Shown: positions 10,843 to 22,202 of the stretch, one piece after another
How positions within the stretch are numbered: the stretch's first letter is position 1
Layout: each line of letters opens with the position of its first letter
From: Dreissena polymorpha
Taxonomy: Eukaryota; Mollusca; Bivalvia; Myida; Dreissenidae
DNA length: 64,000 nucleotides
Direction: 5' to 3'
NCBI RefSeq assembly: GCF_020536995.1
Contig: NC_068355.1
Location: 126,361,472-126,425,471, forward strand
The notes under the pieces: model-generated
The model's input: the letters and a program-made list of their open reading frames with translations, nothing else
What the model was told of the DNA's origin: nothing
Databases searched by the model: none
Translations under genes and position numbers: made by a program

Positions 10843-12958
10843 AACAAGAGGTCCATGGTGGCCTTAGTCGCTCACCTTTGAAGTTTCAATGATTAGTAAG
10901 CATTGTAAACTTAACTTTCCCCAAAAATACATGGACAGTGCTTGATATAGAAAGGCCATAGTGATTGATGCATTTTTCAATGCAAATGTGATACTTGTGT
11001 TACATAATACGCTTGCAAACTTCTATCAAGTGGTTCCAGCCTTCAATTGTGATCCAACAGATCTACCGCTTTTGATGTAAAATACATAATCTTATATGGA
11101 CTAATTGTCACAATGTTTTCATACTTTCAAAAATTGCTCAAACATCATTGTCACTCTGCCCCATTGAAACAGGTGTTAATTTCTTTAATAAATACAATGA
11201 AAACAACGAAAACAATATACATGTATATAACTTTAAAAAAAGGAAAACAATATATATAACTTTAAACTAGATGGATCAAAACCAGTTTTGAACTCAACCG
11301 TCGTATCCTGGAAAAAATGTTCTAACCAAATGTCATGAAGATTTGGCAAAAAATGTGTCATCTAGACTGTTCACATGTTTTCACTATATACATAGAGAAA
11401 ACTGCCCCTGCAGCCCTGGCCGCTATGTTTTTTCACTGATCATGACTATTTTCAAACTCAAGTTACTCAACCAAAATATCCATAAAAACAATGTTTTGAC
11501 CAAGTTTCATGATGATTGGACAAAAATGTCACTTTTGGAGTATAAACAAGCTTTTTAAATATATAAATACAAGTAAAAAGACCACCCACCCGGCGGCCAT
11601 GTTTTTTTTTACCGATCCGTACCATTTTTTAACTCAACCGTCGTATCCAGGAAACAAATGTCCTGACCAAATTTAAAAAAAATGGGCGAAAAATGTGTCT
11701 TATAGACTGTTCACATGCTTTCACTATATACAAAGAAAACTGCCCCACCCTCTGGCGGCCATGTTTTTCCACTGATCACCACCATTTTCAAACACGTCCT
11801 AGATATCCACATAACCAATGTTTTGACATAATTTCATGATGATTAGGCAAAAAATGTGACTTCTAGAGCTTTTTTACTGTATGAATAAAAGGAAATGAGC
11901 CCCCTTGCAATCATTTTACCGATCCGAACCATTTTCACACTCAACCATCGTATCTAGGAAGCAAATGTTCTGACCAAATTTCATAAAGATTGGGCAAAAA
12001 ATGTTTTTTTCTTGACTGTTCACATTTTTTCACTATATAAATATAGAGAAAACTGCCCAACCCTGTTTTTCAAATGATCATGACCATTTTCCAACTTGTC
12101 CGAAATATCCACAAAACCAATGTTTTGACCAAATTTCATTACGATAAGGCAAACAAGAGAGCCTGAAAGGCCCAAATTCGCTCACCTGAGATAAAAAGAA
12201 ATGACCTGTTTTTTGCAGCCCAAGATATCAATACAACAAATGTTCTAACCAAGTTTCATAAAGAATGAACAACAAATGGCCCCAAGGCGGAAATGTTTTT
12301 CAACAGGCTGGAACGATTTTTGAACTAGTCCAAGATATTATTGGGACAAATCTTCTGACAAAGTTTCATGAAGATCCCACAATAAATGCAGGAACTATCC
12401 TAGGCCTTAAAAATAGGGAGAAGTGACTTCTCCTTTTTTCTGAAACAGGGAGAAGTTTGGAAAATCAGGGAGAAGTTTGTGCGCACAATATCAAATACAA
12501 AACATATTCAATTCACAACTTTTATTATTTCTATCATTATACTATGTTTATTTGTAAAAACAATAAATTCTCACTAAAATCTACTACATCATAACACAAC
12601 TAAGTCATTTAACACATTTAAGTAATTGAAGATATGTACCGGTAGCACCTTTTCATCACATATTTATCGTCATTATATTATCATCATCCCTAATGCTATG
12701 ACTGCTTTTGTAACAAAACACAATCTCAAATCAAATCAAAATTTATTTATTGTCGGTATAAAATAACATGTATATAACATAAGCTATATATAGCTTTTGA
12801 CCGAATCTTAATGCATGGACTATCTAATATATCTATTACTGTTTATCCGAATACTATACATGTCCGAAATATGTACATGTACACTTAATAATGCCTTACA
12901 TGTACCTGTTTAACTTTAATAATCCAAATGGTCCTTGTTGTTATCTGGTTTAACAAAC
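10843..12958 (+). repeat. Tandem-core repeat family F2, two adjoining elements
   Basis: Element starts AACAAGAGGTCC at 10843 and AACAAGAGAGCC at 12152, each followed by a short hairpin and a TCGCTCACCT-like block. Monomers of about 165-170 bp follow, with landmarks GTTCACATGTTTTCACTATA, AACTGCCCC, GGCGGCCATGTTTTT, ATTTTCGAACTC, AAATGTTCTGACC and TTTCATGAAGATTGGGCAAA. Open frames such as 11343-11558 are monomer-derived. The last ~500 bp (12400-12958) is AT-rich and includes a short AGGGAGAAGT repeat at 12414-12475. Confidence 0.75.
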
Positions 12959-14111
12959 CAGGGTTGCCACTAACCTGATGAAATAAAATTCCCTGACTTT
13001 TTACCAACTTTTCCCTGACCAAATCTTGGTTTTCACTTACTAATTTCGCGACATATTCGGCCTCCTCGTCCCCATACAGCCGACCAAATCCACCCATTTA
13101 ATGTCTATTTTATTCCTCAACATAAAATATTTAACAAATAACAAAGCAGTACTACTTGTACACTAAACTATGCATGATGCAAGGCTATATATAAAGTAAA
13201 TACCAAAAAAACAAAGACAACAAGATGTGTTTGTGAAACACTATGTCCCATATATTTAACCTTCGACCTTGAAGGATGACCATGACCTTCACCTTTCACC
13301 AATCAAAATGTGCAGCTCCATGAGATACACACGCATGCAAAATTTCAAGTTGCTATCTTCAATATTGCAAAAGATATGGCAAATGTTAAAGTTTGACGCA
13401 AACACAGACACAAACATACCAACAGACAGACAAGGCAAAAACAATATGTCCCCACTATAGTGGTGGGGGTCATAAACAAGTTATGCATGTACAACCACCA
13501 CATAATATGATTATGTCTCAAAATCTATAACAAAACATACTTCTATAGGTACATACATGTGATGTTTATACAGTAGTAGCACAACACCTGACACAAACAA
13601 CTGTCCATATACAATATCCATTACATACTATGATCATACTTTAACATCTTAGTGGACACAAGCATAGGTGAATACATATGAGTATGGGTAATTGGAAATG
13701 TTAATAGAAATAAATCTATTTATAAATGTACATAACTGTTATTACTTAGTACCAATGATAATTTCAACTTGCCATGGTCTTTGACAAACATTTGACAAAC
13801 ATTATTGTGCAACAAAAAACAGATATATTTACATTTTTGAACATGCTTTACACATGTTAATGTTTTATGTACATAGAAATAGTCAAAACATTTCAAACAA
13901 AAAATATACTGTTGAATCTTCTAACACAAACGATGCTTGAAGACTGCCATAGCCACTAAATAACTTATGCATCGACCCAAAATGTTATTTTTCCCTGACT
14001 TTTCTGAAATTTCATTTTTCACTGACCATTTTTTTAAATTCCCTGACTTTCCACTGACCTTGAAAAAAAATCAAATTTCCCTGACCTCCCTCAAGTTAAG
14101 TGGCAACCCTG
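12959..14111. mobile_element. DNA element with CAGGGTTGCCACT inverted ends
   Basis: The left end CAGGGTTGCCACT at 12959 and right end AGTGGCAACCCTG at 14111 are inverted copies. Homology continues inward as reiterated TCCCTGACTTTTC blocks. CAAAC flanks both sides, a possible 5-bp target duplication. CAGGG ends recall hAT elements, but an 8-bp duplication is not seen. Near the left end the minus strand carries an ATG at 13097 opening MGGFGRLYGDEEAEYVAKL just before GTAAGTG, an exon-like stretch. An F3 hairpin element occupies 13219-13478. No transposase is visible. Confidence 0.65.
13219..13478 (+). repeat. F3 element, single-unit copy
   Basis: Starts AACAAGATGTGTTTGTGAAA and ends in the hairpin TCCCCACTATAGTGGTGGGG followed by CATAAA. 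The core has the CCTTGAAGGATGACC, AATGTGCAGCTCCATGAG and TCTTCAATATTGCAAAAG landmarks found repeated at 17580-18457. The frame at 13269-13460 is part of this repeat. Confidence 0.75.
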
Positions 14112-15899
14112 CAAACATTAGCAAATGTTTGTTAAATCCAGTTAATGCTTTCTCCATTATTGAATCACCATTACTTGTAGATTGAGCTTTGAATTGAACA
14201 CGGGTTGAATGTTACAATACGTCCGCCATTTGCAATGTTGATGGTCATGACATAAAAATTTAATTCTACTCGGATAATTTATATCTAATCAAGGAAATGT
14301 GTTTTCTCCATGTCTATGTGTAGTATGATGACCTTTTAGTATAAACAAATGAACTATGATTCAAGTTTATATGAGATGGGTTTTACTTGTAACTATCGGT
14401 GGATTAACAAACTGACAAAACTCGCTGGACTTTATAGTGGATCTACGCAATAAGATTAAGACATTCAAGTTGGTTTTTCTTGAATTATTTTTGCCGACTC
14501 TTTAACCGTGTCGTCTGCCAAAAATCTGCAATTATCGGATGGTCAATCAATTATCACGTCATCATTAGACAACTTGCGGCACGCGCGAAGAGGCACAAAT
14601 CTGTTTTTATAGCAACCAATATTAAGGGACTGCTTTGTCACGGTCAATTAACGATCCGTGCGGGGGTAAATTGTGTAACTGTAAGATAAACAACAAACAA
14701 TAAACTTGCTAATCCCCTGCGGGCGGTAGCACGCCTTAGCAAAATATAATCGGGTCGCTTGATTTTTGCTTTCCCGGTCTTGTTTACTTAAAAAAATCGG
14801 GCGACTTTATCTTTGCTTTTCTGGGCTTGTAGGGCGAAATCACGGGCGTAAGAGCGAAATTATCGCTCTAGTCGCCCGTAGGGTAGTCCCTGTAAATGTG
14901 GCCTCTACAATGTTAACAAGGCAAATATTCATGAAACACAACGGAAGACAGACAATTGACAAAAGGTGATCACAAAAGTTCACCATGAGCAAAAAATATT
15001 ATGCTCATAAAGAGTGTCACCATGTGTGAAGATTACATGTAGCAAGTGTCATTCAGATTGAACTAAAAATGTGACTAAAAGTATTCACAATGTTTTACTA
15101 TAAACAACTGTAATAGTGCAGTTTCGTTCGCTTATGAAGTCAGTGAACCGGTCATGGGACGTTTACGAGTTATATAACTTTGTGAGCACTTATGTAATAC
15201 GGAAATATTTATCGAGTCTAATTAAACAACGCTTATTTCTAATACACTTACTGGTTGTAATTCAATTAACTAAAGGCGTCCAGTCAGATACGCTTGAAAA
15301 CAGTCAAATCTATAAGTAAAAACCAAAGCAGCTTTAATGAAAATAACTAACTTTACTCTAAAGAATCTATGCATCGTTAAAAATGAACAAATACAGCAAA
15401 TACCTTAATGAATGTAAAAAGAAGTTCACAATCTGTCAAAAAAACTGATATAAATATAAGTTACTGTTAGTCTAGAAGTTGCTTCAAAAATTAAGTTTAT
15501 AAAATAAGTCTAACTTAATCTAAAGAACACAATTTATGGAGAGTAGAACAATCCAGTGGCCCAAATGTAAAAAATAAGAAGAATTTACAAAAGTTATTTT
15601 AATCAAGAGTCTTTCTAATTTAGAAAATGCCAAATAACAAGGTTGCCATGAAAACAGTTTCATAGCACAATAGTCTGCTAAATACACCAAAACACAGTAG
15701 GTTAACTTTGCAGTGCATTAGTACATGTACAGGTATTTTATGACATAGGTTTATTAAATTGCATGCAAACTACTGTCTTTATGTACATGTACACCACATT
15801 TTATGAAAGAAGTCCCAGATTTATACAAGGGAGTTAACTATTAGTTAACTATTAGAAAGTATGTACAGGTTATCTTTATGTTATGTTAACATTATGGCT
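14112..15899. other. No gene recognised; F2 remnants
   Basis: 14900-15010 has the F2 tail pattern (GTGGCCTCTACA, AACAAGGCAAAT, GGACAAAAGG-like, ATGAGCAAAA). 14680-14890 is GC-richer, with several GGGCGA/TCGCCC motifs, source unknown. The remainder is AT-rich without a recognisable pattern; an eight-base TTAGTTAACT duplication occurs at about 15832-15852. Confidence 0.4.
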
Positions 15900-16260
15900 T
15901 ATCACAACTAGACTGTTCACATGTTTTCACTATATACATATAGAGAAAACTGCCCCAACCCCTGTCGGCCATGTTTTTCCACCAATCATGACCATTTTCG
16001 AACTCGTCCGAGATATATATAAAATTGATGTTTCGAAAAAAATTATGATGATTAGGCAAAAAATGTGACTCCTAGAGTGTTCACAAGCTTTTTTACTTTA
16101 TTAATATAAGGAAAATGACCCCCCCTGGCAGCCATATTTTTTACTGATCCAAACTATTTTCGAACTCAACCTTCATATCCAGAAAACACATGTTCTGACC
16201 AAATTTCATGAAGATTGGACCAAAAATGTGACTTCTAGTGTTCACATGTTTTCATACATA
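15900..16260 (+). repeat. F2 tandem-core monomers (left of insertion)
   Basis: About two monomers carrying GACTGTTCACATGTTTTCAC, GGCCATGTTTTTCCACC and TTTCATGAAGATTGG. The monomer is cut at 16260 by the element at 16261-17064 and resumes at 17065. Confidence 0.75.
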
Positions 16261-17064
16261 TGAGCCCGGTTTTTCCGTCCAGCACTTTTTGGTTACATCA
16301 TAAATAGCTTGATGTCCAACATTTTGCGAATTTTAAGCTGGTGCGTTAACCACAACATTTTAGTTCAGTGCTGAGTTTGTGGAGTCCTACAATTTAATAA
16401 ATTGAAAACAAAAATATGTTAAGGCATTTTGCAAAAACAGACAATTTATATTGGTTACAACTCAATGATGTAACAGATTGGAAACCACTTAGCAAACCTG
16501 ATTTGTATACGAAATCTTTAAATATTTTCTTATAATAAAACAGCATTGATTCGTCATCACGGCGTTTCGACTTTATCGTTGTTCATAAAAAAAAAAAATG
16601 TAGACGCTACACAAGTTATGTAAAAACAGTTTGAGATCTGACTTCAAGATGTAACATATTGGACACGAACTGTTACATCACCATCATAAAAATAATGATT
16701 GTCTGACTGAAAATTGTATAGGTTTGAGTCTTTTTTAAGTTTTATATCCAAGAAATAACCTTTCTTGATAATTTTTAAATAAAGGTAAGTAGTCCAATTT
16801 TTTTTGGTAGAGTGATGGAAACAGAAACTCATGGGCACTATAAAAGGTATACCTTTTCTGTCCAGAATCCACATGTATTTGTTACAATTTTTTGTACATG
16901 TACTAACAGGGTAGAACCTGGTAATTTTATGATATTTATCAACAAGTTTTATGTTAATCTTATCAAATATGGCCACAACATGTTTTAAATACATTTGTGA
17001 AATTAATATTTTACATGTGTTTTGGGATGTAACTAAAATGTGCTGGACGGAAAAACCGAGCTCA
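16261..17064. mobile_element. TA-flanked inverted-repeat element inserted in F2
   Basis: Left end TGAGCCCGGTTTTTCCGTCC and right end read in reverse TGAGCTCGGTTTTTCCGTCC match for about 39 bp with few differences. TA lies on each side, suggesting a Tc1/mariner-type target. Comparison with uninterrupted F2 monomers (TATACATATAGAGAAAACTG) shows the interrupted site. A 116-residue minus frame at 16644-16994 (MYLKHVVAIFDKINIKLVDK start) fills the centre; it is lysine- and tyrosine-rich, not recognised, and lacks a transposase signature I can see. Confidence 0.7.
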
Positions 17065-17579
17065 TATAGAGAATACTGCCCCGCCCTCTGGCGGCCATGT
17101 TTTTTTCACCGATCTGGACCATTTTCTAACTCGTCCGAGATATCAATAAAACCAATGTTTACAAAGTTTCATGATGATTGGGCAAAAATTGGGACTTCAA
17201 GAGTGTTTCACAAGGTTTTTCTATAGCCATATAAGGAATACTGCCCCGCCCCCAGGCGGCCATGTTTTTTGAAGGGACCGGAATAATTTTTGAACTCAAC
17301 CAACATATCATTTAGACAAACATTTTGACAAAGTTACATGAAGATCGGGTATCAAATGTGACTTCTACAGTGTTCAGAAGGTTTTTCTTTTTTTTTTACC
17401 TAGTGACCTAGTTTTTGACACAGCATTACCCAGTTTCGAACTCAGTTGAGGTATCAATGGGATAAATGTTCTGACCATGTTTCATGAAGAGCAGACAATA
17501 AATGTTGCCTCTGAAGTGTTCACAAGGCAAATGTTGACGATGGATGACGCACAACGGACAAAAGGCAATCACAAAAGCT
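17065..17579 (+). repeat. F2 tandem-core monomers (right of insertion)
   Basis: Three monomers with TGCCCCGCCCTCTGGCGGCC, GGACCATTTTC and GATTGGGCAAAAA landmarks. It ends with the GACGCACAACGGACAAAAGG tail and GCTAA at about 17577-17581, abutting the F3 array. Confidence 0.7.
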
Positions 17580-18457
17580 AACAAGATGTGTTTGTGAAAC
17601 ACAATGTCCCCCTATATGACTTTTGACCATGAAGGATGGCCTTGACCTTGACCCTTCACCACTCAAAATGTGCAGCTCCTTGAGATACACACGCATTTCA
17701 AATATAAAATTGCTAGCTTCAATATTGCAGAAGTGACATTACATGAGCAATTTTGACCCATATATTTGACCTTGAAGGATGACCTTGACCTTTCACCACT
17801 CAAAATGTGCAGCTCCATGAGATAAACATGCATGCCAAATATCAAGTTGCTATCTTCAATATTGCAAAAGTATTCATAAAATTAGCGATTTGGGCCACAT
17901 ATATTTGACTTCTGACCTTGAAGGATGACCTTGACGACCTTGACCTTTCACCACTCAAAATGTTCAGCTCCATGAGATACACATGCATGCCAAATATCAA
18001 GTTGCTATCTTCAATATTGCAAAAGTATTCATAAAATAAGCGATTTGGGCCACATATATTTGACCTCTGACCTTGAAGGATGACCTTGACCTTTCACCAC
18101 TCAAAATGTGCAGCTCCATGCGATACACATGCATGCCAAATATGAAGTTGCTTTCTTCAATATTGCAAAAGAATTCATAAAATGAGCGATTTTGGACACG
18201 TATATTTGACCTCTGACCTTGAAGGACGACCTTGACCTTTCACCACTCAAAATGTGCAGCTTCATGAGATACACATGCATGCCAAATATGAAGTTGCTAT
18301 CTTCAATATAGGAAAAGTTATTGCAAAATGTTTAAGTTGGCGCAAACCAACCAACAGACCAACCAACCAACCAACCAACCAACCAACCAACAGACCAACC
18401 AACCAACAGACAGGGCAAAAACAATATGTCCCCCACTACTATAGTGGGGACATAAAA
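17580..18457 (+). repeat. F3 element with five-unit tandem core and (CCAA)n
   Basis: Starts AACAAGATGTGTTTGTGAAA and ends with hairpin TCCCCCACTACTATAGTGGGG then CATAAAAA. Between them the ~150-bp unit (TTTGACCTTGAAGGATGACC ... AATGTGCAGCTCCATGAG ... CTTCAATATTGCAAAAG) is repeated about five times. A CCAA microsatellite at 18347-18407 precedes the end. This core-repeat, microsatellite, hairpin order resembles Helentron-associated elements such as DINE-1 and bivalve pearl; the link is inference. Confidence 0.8.
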
Positions 18458-18880
18458 ATGCGACAACTAGAGTGTTCATAAGCTTTTTTTACTATGTGAA
18501 TACAACGAAAATGACAGCTTCCCCTCCCCTTGCAGCCATGTTTTTACGGATCCAAAACATTTTCGCCCTCAACCATCGTATCCAGGAAACAAAATGTTCT
18601 GACCAAAGTTCATGAAAATTGGGCAAAAAATGTGTCTTATAGACTGTTCACATGTTTTCACTATAAACATAAAGAGAAAACTGCCCCACCCCATGGCACC
18701 CATGTTTTTCCACCGATCATGAGATTCATGACCATATTAAACTCATCAGAGATATCTATAAAATCGATGATCATGTTAAGACAAAATTTAAAGATCATTA
18801 GGTAAAAAATGTGACTTCTACAGTGTTAACAAGCTTTTTTTACGATATAAGTATAAGGAAAATGACCCCCCTGGCAGCCT
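18458..18880 (+). repeat. F2 tandem-core monomers
   Basis: Two to three monomers with TGTTCACATGTTTTCACTAT and TCCACCGATCATGA. The last is interrupted after GGCAGCC at 18879 by the F5 element. Confidence 0.65.
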
Positions 18881-19178
18881 TGTTAGCTCGGCTGTTTTCG
18901 GAAAAAAAAACGAGGTATTGTCATAGCCAGCTCGTCGTCTGCCGTCCGCCGTGATAATACCTTAACATTGGCTCTAAAATCAAAGTGCTTCCACCTACAA
19001 CTTTGAAACTTCATATGTAGATGCACCTTGATTAGTTCTACACACCACACACATTTTTGGGTCACTAGGTCAAAGGTTAAGGTCACTGTGACCTCTAAAA
19101 AAAACTTTGACAAGCTTTCATTTATTCAAAACTGCATCCACAGCTGAGCGTTGGCACCTGTTATGCGGTGCTCTTGTT
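18881..19178 (-). repeat. F5 hairpin-ended element inserted in F2
   Basis: Begins TTAGCTCGGCTGTTTTCGG and ends GGCACC...GGTGCTCTTGTT, an imperfect hairpin before the end. A CTAGGTCAAAGG...AAGGTCACTGTGACC block sits inside. A second copy lies at 23688-24020. Read in reverse, its ends are AACAAGAG and GAGCTAA, the same ends as F1 and F2. Confidence 0.75.
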
Positions 19179-19660
19179 TTCACCAAACTGAACCATTTTT
19201 GAACTCAAGCATATCCAGGAAACAAATGTTCTGACAGATTTTTATTTCATTGATCTGGACCATTTTCGAACTCGTCCGATATATCAATGACTTATGATTT
19301 GACAAAGTTTCATGATTGTTGGGCAAAAATTTTGACTTCTAGAGTGCTCACAAGGTTTCTCTACAGCCATATTAGGAATAATGCCCCGCCCCTTTGTGGC
19401 CATGTTTTTCAACGGATCGGAAACATTTTTGAACTCAACTAACATATCATTAAGACGAACATTTTGACAATTACAGGAAGATTGGGCATCAAATATGACT
19501 ATTACGCTCAACAATGTTCACAAGCCACAAGGTTTATCTTTTTTTGACCTAGTTACAAAGTTTTTGACCCAGCATGCCAAGTTGCAATAATACAACTTCC
19601 AGCTATTGACCTTCTGGGTCTGAGCTGTACGTATGTACTCATGAAAAGCATGACCCAGTT
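19179..19660 (+). repeat. F2 tandem-core monomers
   Basis: Monomers resume with TTTTCACCAAACTGAACC and continue to GACCCAGTT, where the 19661-20334 element interrupts. Confidence 0.65.
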
Positions 19661-20334
19661 CAGGGCTCGAATTTAACTTTTCTTTCTACTAGCAAACATT
19701 GCGAGCAGCTTAAATACCAGCTCGCAAAATCAAAAACATTCTCGCAAATTTTGCTGGAAACATAAATAAAAGCAAGTTTGGACATTAGTTTAGTACTATT
19801 AAAACTAAATAAAATATGACATCAACCACAAGTTTTGGTGTTATATATGAAGTTCTCTTCCCACTTTTTCACTGTTTTCGTGGAAGAATTTTATTTCCGT
19901 TTTTTTCTCTCTCAACTCAACGGTTAACTTTGCTTTATATTTCGTATTGTTATTTCAATCTGTGGGCAAAAAGAAACTAGTTATTTTTCGCTTCGACGAC
20001 ATGACTGTTCAGGTTTTTTGTCTTTTATAGTGAATATGTGTGGATAATCCACTGTAACATTATCTTTGAACCAATACCATCCGCATATATGTACCAGAAG
20101 TATACCAGTCTACATACGAGGTGCGAGCTTCCGCATATGAGTATTCGGACGTTCTATTAATTGACCTGCGGTTTAGCATTCACAATGTCGAGCGCATTTA
20201 GCAATATACATGTAACTTTTTTTTTTCACTATTTCTTCACTGGCAAAAAAAATTCTAGTGGCTTAAAACTTAACTTGCAATCTGTATTTTTCACTCGCAT
20301 TTTGCGAGTGTGTGAGTGTTAATTTTGAGCCCTG
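19661..20334. mobile_element. CAGGGCTC-ended DNA element inserted in F2
   Basis: Left end CAGGGCTCGAATTTAAC; right end in reverse CAGGGCTCAAAATTAAC. CCAGTT is present on both sides, and the equivalent uninterrupted monomer at about 17425 reads ACCCAGTTTCGAACTCAG, so CCAGTT is the duplicated target. Interior has CTCGCAAA motifs and no protein. CAGGG-type ends fit hAT elements loosely; a 6-bp duplication is short for that class. Confidence 0.7.
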
Positions 20335-20520
20335 CCAGTTTCAAACTCAGTGGAGGTATCATTGGGACAAATGTTCTGACCAAGTTTCATGAAGATCGGA
20401 CAAGAAATGTGGCCTCTTGAGTGTTCACAACTTTCACAAGGCAAAATGTTGACGACGGACGCACGACGGACAAAAGGCGTTTCCAACGGCTCAGTATGAG
20501 CAAGTTGTGCTCAGGTTAGC
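20335..20520 (+). repeat. F2 tandem-core end
   Basis: Ends GACGGACGCACGACGGACAA, then a hairpin GAGCAAGTTGTGCTC and AGGTTAGCTAAAA. This is the same right end seen inverted at 36069. Confidence 0.7.
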
Positions 20521-20927
20521 TAAAATAATGATCCTGTGCTGATTAGAAGTCATTAGGGTTAGGTTTTTATTATTCATAAGATACCACTTTTTTTTAAATT
20601 GCTTAACTTGATTAAAAAGTAAAAAAATACGTCTCTGCTACAAACATGCCATAATGACTGAAAATAATGGGTAGTAGTATTAAGTTTTATTTTACTACAG
20701 TTAAATCAAACTCAAGTGAAAGATATCAAAAACAAACAAACAAAAGACTTACATATGTAGGATTTCTACAGAACAAAAACGATACCAAAAAGTTTACTAA
20801 GCCTGGTAAAAAAACGTGACCTTACTTATAAATAGATCAGTTTATTGTTATTGTTTACAATCGAAATTTGACGCGCATGCGTCACTTTCGGAATGAGCCC
20901 AATCTGGAATCCTCGGACATTTCCGCC
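20521..20927. other. No gene recognised
   Basis: AT-rich spacer between the F2 nest and the element upstream of PDXK. Nothing else was seen. Confidence 0.45.
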
Positions 20928-22079
20928 GGTTTATGGACATTTCGTGCCACTGCCAGTTCGTGCCACTGATATTTGTGTGGAAAAGGGGTAGACGTTTCGT
21001 CCCACTGATAATATATAGGCAGATAGGTGTGAATAATGCCGTATAGGTGTGAATGATATTGGGGTGTACATTAATGTAGAAAATTACAACAATGTTAACA
21101 ATTATAATTATAAATAACAAAAATAAAATGATTTATTGTTAGTATACAAATATGTGTACATAGTTCGTTATGTTCAATAAATATAAAACATAAAGTGTTG
21201 TTATTTTGTATGCATCATGTGTACCGGGTATGTGTATGTAAAAATAAAATAAAAAATATTTGTGCATAGTTCATTATGTTTAAAAAATATAAAACATGAA
21301 GTGCTGTTATTTTTTATGCTTCATGTGTATGCACTATATACATAAATAATAATATAACACAAATGAACAATAAAACATTTTATTCAGTAAATACCTAATA
21401 AAATGAAGTTGGTCTTTTACTTGTAGGAAAAGCTTATGCTTTACTATCGACTCACAAACTATCAATTAGCGGTAAGTGCCTTTAAGTTATTAGCAAACAA
21501 TGAATTACCGACTCGGACCAATTAGTAAACAACTCACCGCTTTAATCATGATTCAAACTGTGTAATGAATATAATGTTAATTTATTGAAAATGTTTTAAT
21601 ATATTTATGTAATCAATCTAGATATTGTTAAAATGTATGTATGCATTCCCTTTTGATATTGTTAATGTATAATATAAAAGAGTATAGTAAATCTTGTTTC
21701 GTTTCTTGTAATAATATACCGGTAATGTAAATTTATTGAAAATGTTTGAATATATTTATGTTATCAATCTAGATATTGTTAATGTATTATAAGAAGCATG
21801 TAAATTGACTCTTAAACATTTTTGTTCATGTAATTAAAAATAAATCTTGAAATCGCAGAATACTTTTAAACTGAATAAATAATCTTGAAATAAAACAATG
21901 TTGATTTAACATTGAACAGATGTTACAATCAAAGGTGCGAAAGTTACCCGTTATGATTCACATCTATACGGTATTATTCACACCTATCCGCTTATATATC
22001 AGTGGGACGAAACGTCCAATGCCCTCCTACACAAATATCAGTGGCACGAACTGGTAGTGGCACGAAACGTCCAGCACCC
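20928..22079. mobile_element. Inverted-repeat DNA element upstream of PDXK (8-bp target duplication)
   Basis: Arms of about 140-150 bp (20928-21070 and 21930-22079) are inverted copies with reiterated CGTGCCACTG and TAGGTGTGAATA motifs. TTTCCGCC flanks both sides (20920-20927 and 22080-22087), an 8-bp duplication typical of hAT elements, although the GG start is unusual for them. The interior is AT-rich with two internal direct repeats: 21145-21240 with 21260-21350, and 21569-21640 with 21723-21790. No transposase is visible. It ends 124 bp before the PDXK start codon. Confidence 0.75.
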
Positions 22080-22087
22080 TTTCCGCC

Positions 22088-22202
22088 ATACCGGTGATCG
22101 TCTGAAGCGAGATCGTGAAATATCGGCTCTTTCCGAGAGATTGGGGGAGGGTTGTTGACATTTCAACGCGACCTACACCACTGTATACGAGTATTTTGCA
22201 AC
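22088..22202 (+). promoter_or_regulatory. PDXK 5' UTR / proximal promoter
   Basis: This 115-bp stretch is CpG-richer than its surroundings (ACCGGTGATCG, GCGAGATCG, ATCGGC). It lies between the inserted element and the start codon. No TATA box is evident at a usual spacing. The transcription start is not determinable from sequence alone. Confidence 0.4.
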
